A stretch of DNA of 64,000 bases from Ehretia macrophylla. Lineage: Eukaryota; Streptophyta; Magnoliopsida; Boraginales; Ehretiaceae. The stretch lies in the NCBI GenBank assembly GCA_037974665.1, contig CM075783.1, forward strand, positions 15,718,762 to 15,782,761, read 5' to 3'. Below, piece after piece: positions 44,501 through 56,574 of the stretch; within the stretch, counting starts at the first letter, position 1; every line of letters starts with the position of its first letter. A program made the translations under genes and the position numbers. Under the pieces are notes generated by a model. It had not been told where the DNA came from, made no database searches, and worked only from the letters and a program-made list of their open reading frames with translations.

Positions 44501-47500
44501 ATCAAGTTAACCCATGCTGCTAGTGGGTTCAAAGGCTCGCTACTCCAAACCTTGCACAAGAAGGTTTTTCGACAATTCCATTCCATGCCGATTCCAACTG
44601 AGATGCACAACATGGTTGGTAACTATAAATTTTCAATTTTAATATATTTTCACTTTTTGTTTATTACATACGGATAATACACAAAATCCATTCCGATTGA
44701 AATGGATTCTGTAAGGGTTTGCTAAATTCTGTGTTAATTAGTACATGAGTTAAATCAATCAGTTTATCCAAAAATCCAATTGGGTAAAATGGATTTATCT
44801 TAAGGGTTATTGCTTATATTAATTCAGTAAATTATACTTGTATTATTGAATGCTAATATCATCCACTTTCTTCCGAATCAAGTTAACCCATGCTGCTAGT
44901 GGGTTCAAAGGCTCCCTACACCAAACCTTGCACAAGCAGGTTTTTCGACAATTCCATCCCATGCCGATTCGAATTGAGATGCCCAAAATGGTTGGTAACT
45001 TGAATTTTCAATTTTAATATATTTTCACTTTTTGTGTATTAGGTACGGATAATACACAAAATCCAATCCGATACAAATGGATTCGGTAAGGGTTTGCTAA
45101 ATTCTGTGTTAATTAGTAGATTACTTAAATCCATCAGTTTATCCTAAAATCCCATTGGGTAAAATGGATTTATCTTATGAGTTATTGCTTATATTAATTC
45201 AGTAAATTATACTTGTATTATTGAATGCTAATGTGATCCACTTTCTTCCGAATCAAGTTAACCCATGTTGCTAGTGGGTTCAAAGGCTCCCTACACCAAA
45301 CCTTGCACAAGCAGGTTTTTCGGGAATTCCATCCCATGCCGATTCCAAATGAGATGCCCAAAATGGTTGCTAACTAGAATTTTCAATTTTAATATATTTT
45401 CACTTTTTGTGTATTAGCTACGGATAATACACAAATTCCATTCCGATACAAATGGATTCTGTAAGGGTTTGCTAAATTCTGTATTAATTAGTAGATGAGT
45501 TAAATCCATCAGTTTATCCTAAAATCCCATTAGGTAAAATGGATTTATCTTATGAGTTATTGCTTATAATAATTCAGTAAATTATACTTGTATTATTGAA
45601 TGCTAATGTCATCCACTTTCTTCCGAATCCAGTTAACCCATGCTGCTAGTGGGTTCAAAGGCTCCCTACACCGAACCTTGCACAAGAAGGTTTTTCGACA
45701 ATTCCATTCCATGCTGATTCCAACTGAGATGCACAACATGGTTAGTAACTATAAATTTTCAATTTTAATATATTTTCCCTTTTTGTGTATTCGCTACGGA
45801 TAATACACAAAATCCATTCCGATTCAAATGGATTCTGTAAGGGTTTGCTAAATTCTGTGTTAATTAATAGATGAGTTAAATCCATAAGTTTATCCTAAAA
45901 TCCCATTGGGTAAAATGGATTTATCTTATGAGTTATTGCTTATATTAATTCAGTAAATTATACTTGTATTATTGAATACTAATGTCATCCACTTTCTTCT
46001 GGATCAAGTTAACCCATGCTGCTATTGGGTTCAAAAGGTCCCTACATCAAACCTTGCAAAAGTAGGTTTTTCAAAAATTCCATCCCATGCCGATTCCAAA
46101 TGAGATGCCCAAAATGGTTGGTAACTAGAATTATCAATTTTAAAATATTTTCACTTTTTGTGTATTAGCTACGGATAATAGACAAAGTCCATTCCGATTC
46201 AAATGGATTCTGTAAGGGTTTGCTAAATTCTGTGTTAATTAGTAGATGAGTTAAATCCATCAGTTTATCCTAAAATCCTATTGTGTAAAATGGATTTATC
46301 TTATGAGTTATTGCTTATATTAATTCAGTAAATTATACTTGTATTATTGAATGCTAATGTCATCCACTTTCTTACGAATCAAGTTAACCCATGCTGCTAG
46401 TGGGTTCAAAGGCTCCCTACACCAAACCTTGCACAAGCAGGTTTTTCGACAATTCGATCCCATGCCGAATCCAACTAAGATGCCCAAAATGGTTGGTAAC
46501 TATAAATTTTCAATTTTAAAATATTTTCACTTTTTGTGTATTAGCTACGGATAATACACAAAATCCATTCCGATTCAAATGGATTCTGTAAGGGTTTGCA
46601 AAATTCTGTGATAATTAGTAGATGAGTTAAATCCATCAGTTTCTCCTAAAATCCCATTGGGTAAAATGGATTTATCTTATGAGTTATTGCTTATATTAAT
46701 TCAGTAAATTATACTTGTATTATTGAATGCTAATGTCATCCACTTTCTTCCGAATCAAGTTAACCCATGCTGCTAGTGGGTTCAAAGGCTCCCTACAACA
46801 ATCCTTGCTCAAGCAGGTTTTTCAACAATTCCATCCCATGCCGATTCCAACTGAGATGCCCAAAATGGTTGGTAACTATAAATTTAAATTTTAATATATT
46901 TTCACTTTTTGAGTATTAGCTACGGATAATACACAAAAACCATTCTGATTCAAATGGATTCGGTAAGGGTTTGCTAAATTCTGTGTTAATTAATAGATGA
47001 GTTAAATCCATCAGTTTATCATAAAATCCCATTGGGTAAAATGGATTTATCTTATGAGTTATTTCTTATATTAATTCAGTAAATTATACTTGTATTATTG
47101 AATGCTAATGTCATCCACATTCTTCCGAATCAAGTTAACCCATGCTGCTAGTGGGTTCAAAGGCTCCCTACACCAAACCTTGCACAAGCAGATTTTTCGA
47201 CAATTCCATCCCATGTCGATTCCAAATGAGATGCCCAAAATGGTTGGTAACTATAAGTTTTAAATTTTAATATATTTTCAATTTTTGTGTATTAGCTACG
47301 GATAATACTCAAAATCCATTCCGATTCAAATGGATTCTCTAAGGGTTTGCTAAATTCTGTGTAAATTAGTAGATGAGTTAAATCCATCAGTTTATCCTAA
47401 AATCCCATTGGGTAAAATGGATTTATCTTATGAGTTATTGCTTATATTAATTCAGTAAATTATACTTGTAATATTGAATGCTAATGTCATCCACTTTCTT

Positions 47501-50500
47501 TCGAATCAAGTTAACCCATGCGGCTAGTGGGTTCAAATGCTCCCTACACCAAACCTTGCACAAGCAGGTTTTTCGACAATTCCATCCCATGCCGATTCCG
47601 AATGAGATGCCCAAAATAGTTGGTAACTAGAATTTTCAATTTTAATATATTTTAACTTTTTGTGTATTAGCTACGGATAATACACAAAATCCATTCGGAT
47701 TCAAATGGATTCTGTAAGGGTTTGCTAAATTCTGTGTTAATTAGTAGATGAGTTAAATCCATCAGTTTATCCTAAAATCCCATTGGGTAAAATGGATTTA
47801 TCTTATGAGTTTTTGCTTATATTAATTCAGTAAATTATACTTGTATTATTGAATGCTAATGTCATCAACTTTCTTCCGAATCAACTTAACCCATGCGGCT
47901 AGTGGGTTCAAATGCTCCCTACACCAAACCTTGCACAAGCAGGTTTTTCGACAATTCCATCCCATGCCGATTCCAACTGAGATGCTCCAAAATGGTTGGT
48001 AACTATAAATTTTCAATTTTAATATATTTTCACTTTTTGTGTATTAGCTACGGATAATACACAAATTCCATTCCGATTCAAATGGATTCTGTAAGGGTTT
48101 GCTAAATTCTGTGTTAATTATTAGATGAGTTAAATCCATCAGTTTATCCTAAAATCCCATTGGGTAAAATTAATTTATCTTAAGAGTTATTGCTTATATT
48201 AATTCAGTAAATTTTACTTGTATTATTGAATGCTAATGTCATCCACTTTCTTCCGGATCAAGTTAACCCATGCTGCTAGTGGGTTCAAAGGTTCCCTACA
48301 CCAAACCTTGCACAAGCAGGTTTTTCGACAATTCGATCCCCTGCCGATTCCAACTAAGATGCCCAAAATGGTTGGTAACTATAAATTTTCAATTTTAATA
48401 AATTTTCACTTTTAGTGTATTAGCTACGGATAATACACAAAATCAATTCCGATTCAAATGGATTCTGTAAGGGTTTCCTAAATTCTGTGTTAATTAATAG
48501 ATGAGTTAAATCCATCAGTTTATCCTAAAATCTCATTGGGTAAAATGGATTTATCTTATGAGTTATTGCAAATATTAATTCAGTAAATTATACTTGTATT
48601 ATTGAATGCTAATGTCATCCACTTTCTTCCGAATCAAGTTAACCCATGCTGCTAGTAGGTTCAAAGGTTCCCTACACTAAACCTTGCACAAGCAGGTTTT
48701 TCGACAATTCCATCCCATGCTGATTCCAACTAAGATGCCCCAAAATGGCTGGTAACTAGAATTTTCAATTTTAATATATTTTCACTTTTTTTGTATTAGC
48801 TACGGATAATACACAAAATCCGTTCCGATTCAAATAGATTCTGTAAAGGTTTGCTAAATTCTGTGTTAATTAATAGATGAGTTAAATCCATCAGTTTATC
48901 CTAAAATCTCATTGGGTAAAATGGATTTATCTTATGAGTTATTGCAAATTTTAATTCAGTAAATTATACTTGTCTTATTGAATGCTAATGTCATCCACTT
49001 TCTTCCGAATCAAGTTAACCCATGCTGCTAGTAGGTTCAAAGGCTCCCTATACCAAACCTTGCCTAAGCTGGTTTTTCGACTATTCCATCCCATGCTGAT
49101 TCCAACTGAGATGCCCCAAAATGGTTGGTAACTATAAATTCTCAATTTTAATTTATTTTCACTTTTTGTGTATTAGTTACGGTAATACACAAAATCCATT
49201 CCGATTCAAATGGATTCTGTAATGGTTTGTTAAATTCTATGTTAATTAGTAGATGAGTTAAATCCATCAGTTTATCCTAAAATCCCATTGGGTAAAATGG
49301 ATTTATCTTATGAGTTATTGCTTATATTAATTCAGTAAATTATACTTGTATTATTGAATGCTAATGTCATCCACTTTCTTTCGAATCAAGTTAACCCATG
49401 CTGCTAGTGGGTTCAAAGGCTCCCTACACCAAACCTTGCAGAAGCAGGTTTTTCGACAATTCCATCCCATGCCGATTCCAAATGAGATGCCCAAAATCGT
49501 TGGTAACTAGAATTTTCAATTTTAATATATTTTCACTTTTTGTGTATTAGCTACGGATAATACACAAAATCCATTCCGATTCAAATGGATTCTGTAAGGG
49601 TTTGCTAAATTCTGTGTTAATTAGTAGATGAGTTAAATCCATCAGTTTATCCTAAAATCCCATCGGGTAAAATGGATTTATCTTATGAGTTATTGCTTAT
49701 ATTAATTCAGTAAATTAAACTTGTATTATTGAATGCTAATGTCATCCACTTTCTTCCGAATCAAGTTAACCCATGCTGCTAGTAGGTTCAAAGGCTCCAT
49801 ACACCAAACCTTGCATAAGCAGGTTTTTCGACAATTCGATCCCATGCCGATTCCGAATGAGATGCCCCAAAATGGTTGGTAACTATTAATTTTCAATTTT
49901 AATATATTTTCATTTTTTGTGTATTAGCTACGGATAATACACAAATTCCATTCCGATTCAAATGGATTCTGTAATGGTTTGCTAAATTCTGTGTGAATTA
50001 GTAGATGAGTTAAATCCATCAGTTTATCCTATAATCCCATTGGGTAAAATGAATTTATCTTATGAGTTATTGCTTATATTAATTCAGTAAATTATACTTG
50101 TATTATTGAATGCTAATGTCATCCACTTTCTTCCGAATCAAGTTAACCCATGCTGCTAGTGGGTTCAAAGGCTCCCTACAACAAACCTTGCACAAGCAGG
50201 TTTTTCGACAATTCCATCCCATGCCGATTCCAAATGAGATGCCCAAAATGGTTGGTAACTAGAATTTTCAATTTTAATATATTTTCACTTTTTGTGCATT
50301 AGCTACGGATAATACACAAAGTCCATTCTGATTCAAATGGATTCTGTAAGGGTTTGCTAAATTCTTTGTTAATTAGTAGATGAGTTAAATCTATCAGTTT
50401 ATCCTAAAATCCCATTGGGTAAAATGGATTTATCTTATGAATTATTGCTTATATTAATTCAGTAAATTATACTTGTATTATTGAATGCTAATGTCATCAA

Positions 50501-53500
50501 CTTTCTTCCGAATCAAGTTAACCCATGCTGCTAGTGGGTTCAAAGGCTCCCTACAACAAACCTTGCACAAGCAGGTTTTTCGACAATTCCATCCCATGCC
50601 GATTCTAAATGAGATGCCCAAAATGGTTGGTAACTAGAATTTTCAATTTTAAAATATTTTCACTTTTTGTGCATTAGCTACGGATAATACACAAAGTCCA
50701 TTCCGATTCAAATGTATTGTAAGTGTTTGCTAAATTCTGTGTTAATTAGTAGATGAGTTAAATCGCTCAGTTTATCCTAAAATCTGATTGGGTAAAATTG
50801 ATTTATCTTATGAGTTATTGCAAATATTAATTCAGTAAATTATACTTGTATTATTGAATGCTAATGTTATCCACTTTCATCCGAATCAAGTTAACCCATG
50901 CTGCTAGAGGGTTCAAAGGCTCCTTACACCAAACCTTGCACAAGCCGGTTTTTTGACAATTCCATCCCATCCCGATTCCAAATGATATGCCCAAAATAGT
51001 TGGTAACTATAAATTTTCAATTTTAATATATTTTCAATTTTTGTGTATTAGCTACGGATAATACACAAAATCCATTCCGATTCAAATGGATTCTGTAAAG
51101 GTTTGCTAAATTCTGTGTTAATTAGTAGATGAGTTAAATCCATCAGTTTATCCTAAAATCCTATTGCGTAAAATGGATTTATCTTATGTGTTATTGCTTA
51201 TATTAATTCAGTAAATTATTCTTGTATTATTGAATGATAATGTCATCCACTTTCTTCCGAATCAAATTAACCCATGCTGTTTTTCGACAATTCCATCCCA
51301 TGCCGATTCCAAATGAGATGCCCAAAATGGTTGGTAACTACAATTTTCAATTTCAAAATATTTTCACTTTTTGTGTATTAGCTACGGATAATACAAAAAG
51401 TCAATTTCGATTCAAATGGATTCTGTATGGGTTTGCTAAATTCTATGTTAATTAGTAGATGAGTTAAATCCATCAGTTTATCCTAAAATCCCGTTGGGTA
51501 AAATGGATTTTTCTTATGAGTTATTGCTTCTATTAATTCAGTAAATTATACTTGTATTATTGAATGCTAATGTCATCCACTTTCTTCCGAATCAAGTTAA
51601 CCCATGCTGCTAGTGGGTTCAAAGTCTCCCTACTCCAAACCTTGCACAAGCAGGTTTTTCGACAATTCGATCCCATGCCGATTCCAACTAAGTTGCCCAA
51701 AATGGTTGGTAACTATAAATTTTCAATTTTAATATATTTTCACTTTTTGTGTATTAGCTACGGATAATACCCAAAATCCATTCCGATTCAAATGGATTCT
51801 GTAAGGGTTTGCTAAATTCTGTGTTAATTAGTAGATGAGTTAAATCCATCAGTTTATCCTAAAATCCCTTTGGGTAAAATGGCTTTATCTTATGAGTTAT
51901 TACTTATAATAATTCAGTAAATTATACTTGTATTATGGAATGCTAATGTCATCCAATTTCTTCCGAATCAAGTTAATCCATGCTGCTAGTGGGTTCAAAG
52001 GCTCCCTACAGCAAACCTTGCACAAGCAGGTTTTTCAAAAATTCCATCCCATGCCGATTCCAAATGAGATGCCCAAAATGGTTGGTAACTAGAATTTTCA
52101 ATTTTAATATATTTTCACTTTTTGTGTATTAGCTACGGATAATACACAAAATCCATTTCGATTCAAATGGATTCTGTAAGGGTTATCTAAATTCTGTGTT
52201 AATTAATAGATGAGTTAAATCCATCAGTTTATCCTAAAATCCCATTGGGTAAAATGGATTTATCTTATGATTTATTGCAAATATTAATTCAGTAAATTAT
52301 ACTTGTATTATTGAATGCTAATGTCATCCACTTTCTTCTGAATCAAGTTAACCAATGCTGCTAGTGGGTTCAAAGGCTCCGTACACCAAACCTTGCACAA
52401 GCAGGTTTTTCGACAATTCCAGCCCATGTCGATTCCAACTGAGATGCCCAAAATGGTTGGTAACTATAAATTTTCAATTTTAATATATTTTCACTTTTTG
52501 TGTATTAGCTACGGTAATACACAAAATCCATTCCGATTCAAATGGATTCTGTAATGGTTTGTTAAATTCTATGTTAATTAGTAGATGAGTTAAATCCATC
52601 AGTTTATCCTAAAATCCCATTGGGTAAAATGGATTTATCTTATGAGTTATTGCTTATATTAATTCAGTAAATTATACTTGTATTATTGAATGCTAATGTC
52701 ATCCACTGTCTTCCGAATCAAGTTAACCCATGCTGCTAGTGGGTTCAAAGGCTCCCTACACCAAACCTTGCACAAGCAGGTTTTTCGACAATTCCATCCC
52801 ATGCCGATTCCAACTGAGATGCTCCAAAATGGTTGGTAACTATAAATTTTCAATTTTAATATAGTTTCACTTTTTGTGTATTAGCTACGGATAATACACA
52901 AATTCCATTCTGATTCAAATGGATTCTGTAAGGGTTTGCTAAATTCTATGTTAATTAGTAGATTAGTTAAATCCATCAGTTTATCCTAAAATCCCATTGG
53001 GTAAAATGGATTTATCTTATGAGTTATTGCTTATATTAATTCAGTAAATTATACTTGTATTATTGAATGCTAATGTCATCCACTTTCTTCCGAATCAAGT
53101 TAACCCATGCTGCTAGTGGGTTCAAAGGCTCCCTACACCAAACCTTGCACAAGCAGGTTTTTCGACAATTCCATCCCATGCCGATTCCAACTGAGATGCC
53201 CAAAATGGTTGGTAACTAGAATTTTCAATTTTAATATATTTTCACTTTTTGTGTATTAGCTACGGATAATACACAAAATCCATTCCGATTCAAATGGATT
53301 CTGTAAGGGTTTGCTAAATTCTGTGTTAATTAGTAGATAAGTTAAATCCATCAGTTTATCCTAAAATCCCATTGGGTAAAATGGATTTATCTTATGAGTT
53401 ATTGCTTATATTAATTCAGTAAATTATACTTGTATTATTGAATGCTAATGTCATCCACTTTCTTCCGAATCAAGTTAACCCATGCTGCTAGTAGGTTCAA

Positions 53501-55635
53501 AGGCTCCCTACACCAAACCTTGCACAAGCAGGTTTTTCGACAATTCGATCCCATGTTAATTCCAACTGAGATGCCCCAAAATGGTTGGTAACTATAAATT
53601 TTCAATTTTAATATATTTTCACTCTTTGTGTATTAGCTACGGATAATACACAAATTCCATTCCGATTCAAATGGATTCTGTAAGAGTTTGCTAAATTCTG
53701 TGTTAATTAGTAGATGAGTTAAATCCATCAGTTTATCCTAAAATCCCATTGGGTAAAATGAATTTATCTTATGAGTTATTGCTTATATTAATTCAGTAAA
53801 TTATACTTGTATTATTGAATGCTAATGTCATCTACTTTCCATTCCGATTCAAATGGATTCTGTAAGAGTTTGCTAAATTCTGTGTTAATTAGTAGATGAG
53901 TTAAATCCATCAGTTTATCCTAAAATCCCATTGGGTAAAATGAATTTATCTTATGAGTTATTGCTTATATTAATTCAGTAAATTATACTTGTATTATTGA
54001 ATGCTAATGTCATCTACTTTCTTCCGAATCAAGTTAACCCATGCTGCTAGTGGGTTCAAAGGCTCCCTACACCAAACCTTGCACAAGCAGGTTTTTCGAC
54101 AATTCCATCCCATGTCGATTCCAACTGAGATGCCCAAAATGGTTGGTAACTAGAATTTTCAATTTTAATATATTTTCACTCTTTGTGTATTAGCTACGGA
54201 TAATACACAAAATCCATTCCGATTCAAATGGATTCTGTAAGGGTTTGCTAAATTCTTTGTTAATTAGTAGATGAGTTAAATCCATCAGTTTATCCTAAAA
54301 TCCCATTGGGTAAAATGGATTTATCTTATGAGTTATTGCTTATATTAATTCAGTAAATTATACTTGTATTATTGAATGCTAATGTCATCCACTTTCTTCC
54401 GAATCAAGTTAACCCATGCTGCTAGTGGGTTCAAAGGCTCCCTACACCAAACCTTGCACAAGCAGGTTTTTCGACAATTCGATCCCATGCCGATTCCAAC
54501 TAAGATGCCCAAAATGGTTGGTAACTATAAATTTTCAATTTTAATATATTTTCACTTTTTGTGTATTAGCTACGGATAATACACAAAATCCATTCCGATT
54601 CAAATGGATTCTGTAAGGGTTTGCTAAATTCTGTGTTAATTAGTAGATGGGTTAAATCCATCAGTTTATCCTAAAATCCCATTGGGTAAAATGGATTTAT
54701 CTTAGTTATTGCTTATATTAATTCAGTAAATTATACTTGTATTATTGAATGATAATGTCTTCCACTTTCTTCCGGATCTAGTTAACCCATGCTGCTATTG
54801 GGTTCAAAGGCTCCCTACACCAAACCTTGCACAAGCAGGTTTTTCGACAATTCCATCCCATGTCGATTCCAACTGAGATGCCCAAAATGGTTGGTAACTA
54901 GAATTTTCAATTTTAATATATTTTCACTCTTTGTGTATTAGCTACGGATAATACACAAAATCCATTCCGATTCAAATGGATTCTGTAAGGGTTTGCTAAA
55001 TTCTTTGTTAATTAGTAGATGAGTTAAATCCATCAGTTTATCCTCAAATCCCATTGGGTAAAATGGATTTATCTTATGAGTTATTGCTTATATTAATTCA
55101 GTAAATTATACTTGTATTATTGAATGCTAATGTCATCCACTTTCTTCCGAATCAAGTTAACCCATGCAGCTAGTAGGTTCAAAGGCTCCCTACACCAAAC
55201 CTTGCACAAGTAGGTTTTTCGACAATTCCATCCCATGCTGATTCCAACTGAGATGCCCCAAAATGGTTGGTAAATATAAATTTTCAATTTTGATATATTT
55301 TCATTTTTTGTGTATTAGCTACGGATAATACACAAATTCCATTTTGATTCAAATGGATTCTGTAAGGGTTTGCTAAATTCTATGTTAATTAGTAGATGAG
55401 TTAAATCCATCAGTTTATCCTAAAATCCCATTGGGTAAAATGAATTTATCTTATGAGTTATTGCTTATATTAATTCAGTAAATTATACTTGTATTATTGA
55501 ATGCTAATGTCATCCACTTTCTTCCGAATCAAGTTAACCCATGCTGCTAGTGGGTTCAAAGGCTCCCTACACCAAACCTTGCACAAGCAGGTTTTTCGAC
55601 AATTGCATCCTTTGCCGATTCCAACTGAGATGCCC
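41526..55635 (+). repeat. 376-bp satellite array, block D
   Basis: About 37 monomers, same orientation. Short-monomer variants occur near 41,888-41,960 and 51,233-51,310. Two neighbouring monomers at 47,460-48,180 share CGGCTAGTGGG and AAATGCTCCC, a local duplication. Monomers near 49,190 and 52,513 share ACGGTAATACAC with AATGGTTTGTTAAATTC. The array ends abruptly after GAGATGCCC at 55,635, part-way through a monomer. Confidence 0.96.
53655..54020 (+). repeat. 182-bp sub-monomer tandem duplication
   Basis: The segment from CCATTCCGATTC (53,657) to ATCTACTTTC is followed at once by a second nearly identical copy from 53,839. Both carry the otherwise rare variants GTAAGAGTTTGC and AAAATGAATTTATC. 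The junction joins ...CTACTTTCC to ATTCCG..., with TTCC present at both ancestral break sites, so half a monomer was duplicated through a short identity. Confidence 0.85.
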
Positions 55636-55665
55636 TATACTTAATTAATTTTATTTTTATTTCAG
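55636..55665 (+). promoter_or_regulatory. Intron end with 3' splice-acceptor-like sequence
   Basis: Between the satellite edge and the coding stretch lie 30 bp ending in a T-rich tract and TTTATTTCAG, a strong plant acceptor consensus. An open frame begins right after it. If correct, the satellite array occupies or has replaced the upstream intron of this gene. Confidence 0.6.
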
Positions 55666-56574
55666 ACACCTACGTATATTGGGAAGGAGTTTAAGAAGTA
55701 TGCCTCTAAAATACTTTCTGGGTGTGTTGTTAAGAAACCGAATTTGGTATACAACCGAGGAGATCTGGTTGGGATAGCCAGGTACTATCCTAATGAGTTT
55801 AAGGTCCTTAGCAGAGAATTTTTAAGATTTCGAATTTCCTTCTCTCGTAAAAAAGAGCCAAAGCTGAAGTATGTGCCAAGACTGATTCCCAGCTGGTCTC
55901 CTCCGACTGATGCATCATTAGTTCTAAATGTCGACGGCAGCAAAGTGCAGCATAAGGATCTAGTATTTTCAGTTGCGTGTGTTGCCTGATATGCCGATGG
56001 TATTGTGGTGTTTCAAGCGGTTGGTGTGGCTATGTTCCACACCAATCCGCAAATTGCAGAATTGTGTGGAATACATTTCGCATTGCGAATGGCGTTACGG
56101 GCTATGCCGTCCGCTCTGATGCCCTTGTCGTGGTGAATGCGTTAAATAGCCCGGTCAAGTCTTTAAAGTCGCGTGCCATTTCTTTAAAGGCAGGCAAGTT
56201 AGATGTTGAATTAGATGAATACTTGAAGTTTAAGTTTGAATTGCTGGATGAGATTTGGGATTTGATGTCTCAGTTTAAGTCAGCAAGAGTTGAATATGTT
56301 TTTCGTGAAGGCAATCGGTACGCAGACTTCCTTGCGAGCCATTACAAAATAGATGGACCAGTTGAAGGTGAAGCCATTTACTTCAATAATAAAAAGGTAA
56401 GAATGGGGAAAAAAAGGTGAAGACGCCTTTGACGAAAAAGAAGGAAAAAAGAAAGAAAAGGATGAAAACATTTTTATAAAGTATGAGCGGGACCTTGCTG
56501 TTATTGAGGATCAGGAAAAGTCAGGGTACAAACTTTTTCGCACTGATGATATGACAAGATTCCGAAAGAAGTGA
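55666..56574 (+). pseudogene. RNase H-like (RVT_3 type) gene remnant, 3' exon
   Basis: Open from the acceptor-like site: TPTYIGKEFKKYAS, then a basic linker and WSPPTDASLVLNVDGSK, the first strand of a plant RNase H-like domain with its catalytic D. Downstream pieces give AELCGIHFALRMAL (catalytic E), RSDALVVVNALNS (second D) and EYVFREGNRYADFLASH (end of the fold). A K/E-rich tail ends in MTRFRKK near 56,574. The pieces do not lie in one frame: there is an in-frame TGA at about 55,987-55,989, a frame change near 56,090-56,110, and the tail returns to the first frame after an A-rich run near 56,410. This could be a decayed host RVT_3-domain gene or the 3' end of a LINE; no LINE reverse transcriptase is next to it. 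Confidence 0.65.

Noticed and set aside
1-55635. CRISPR-like array
   Set aside because: The repeats are 376 bp, contiguous and without unique spacers; this is a plant satellite.
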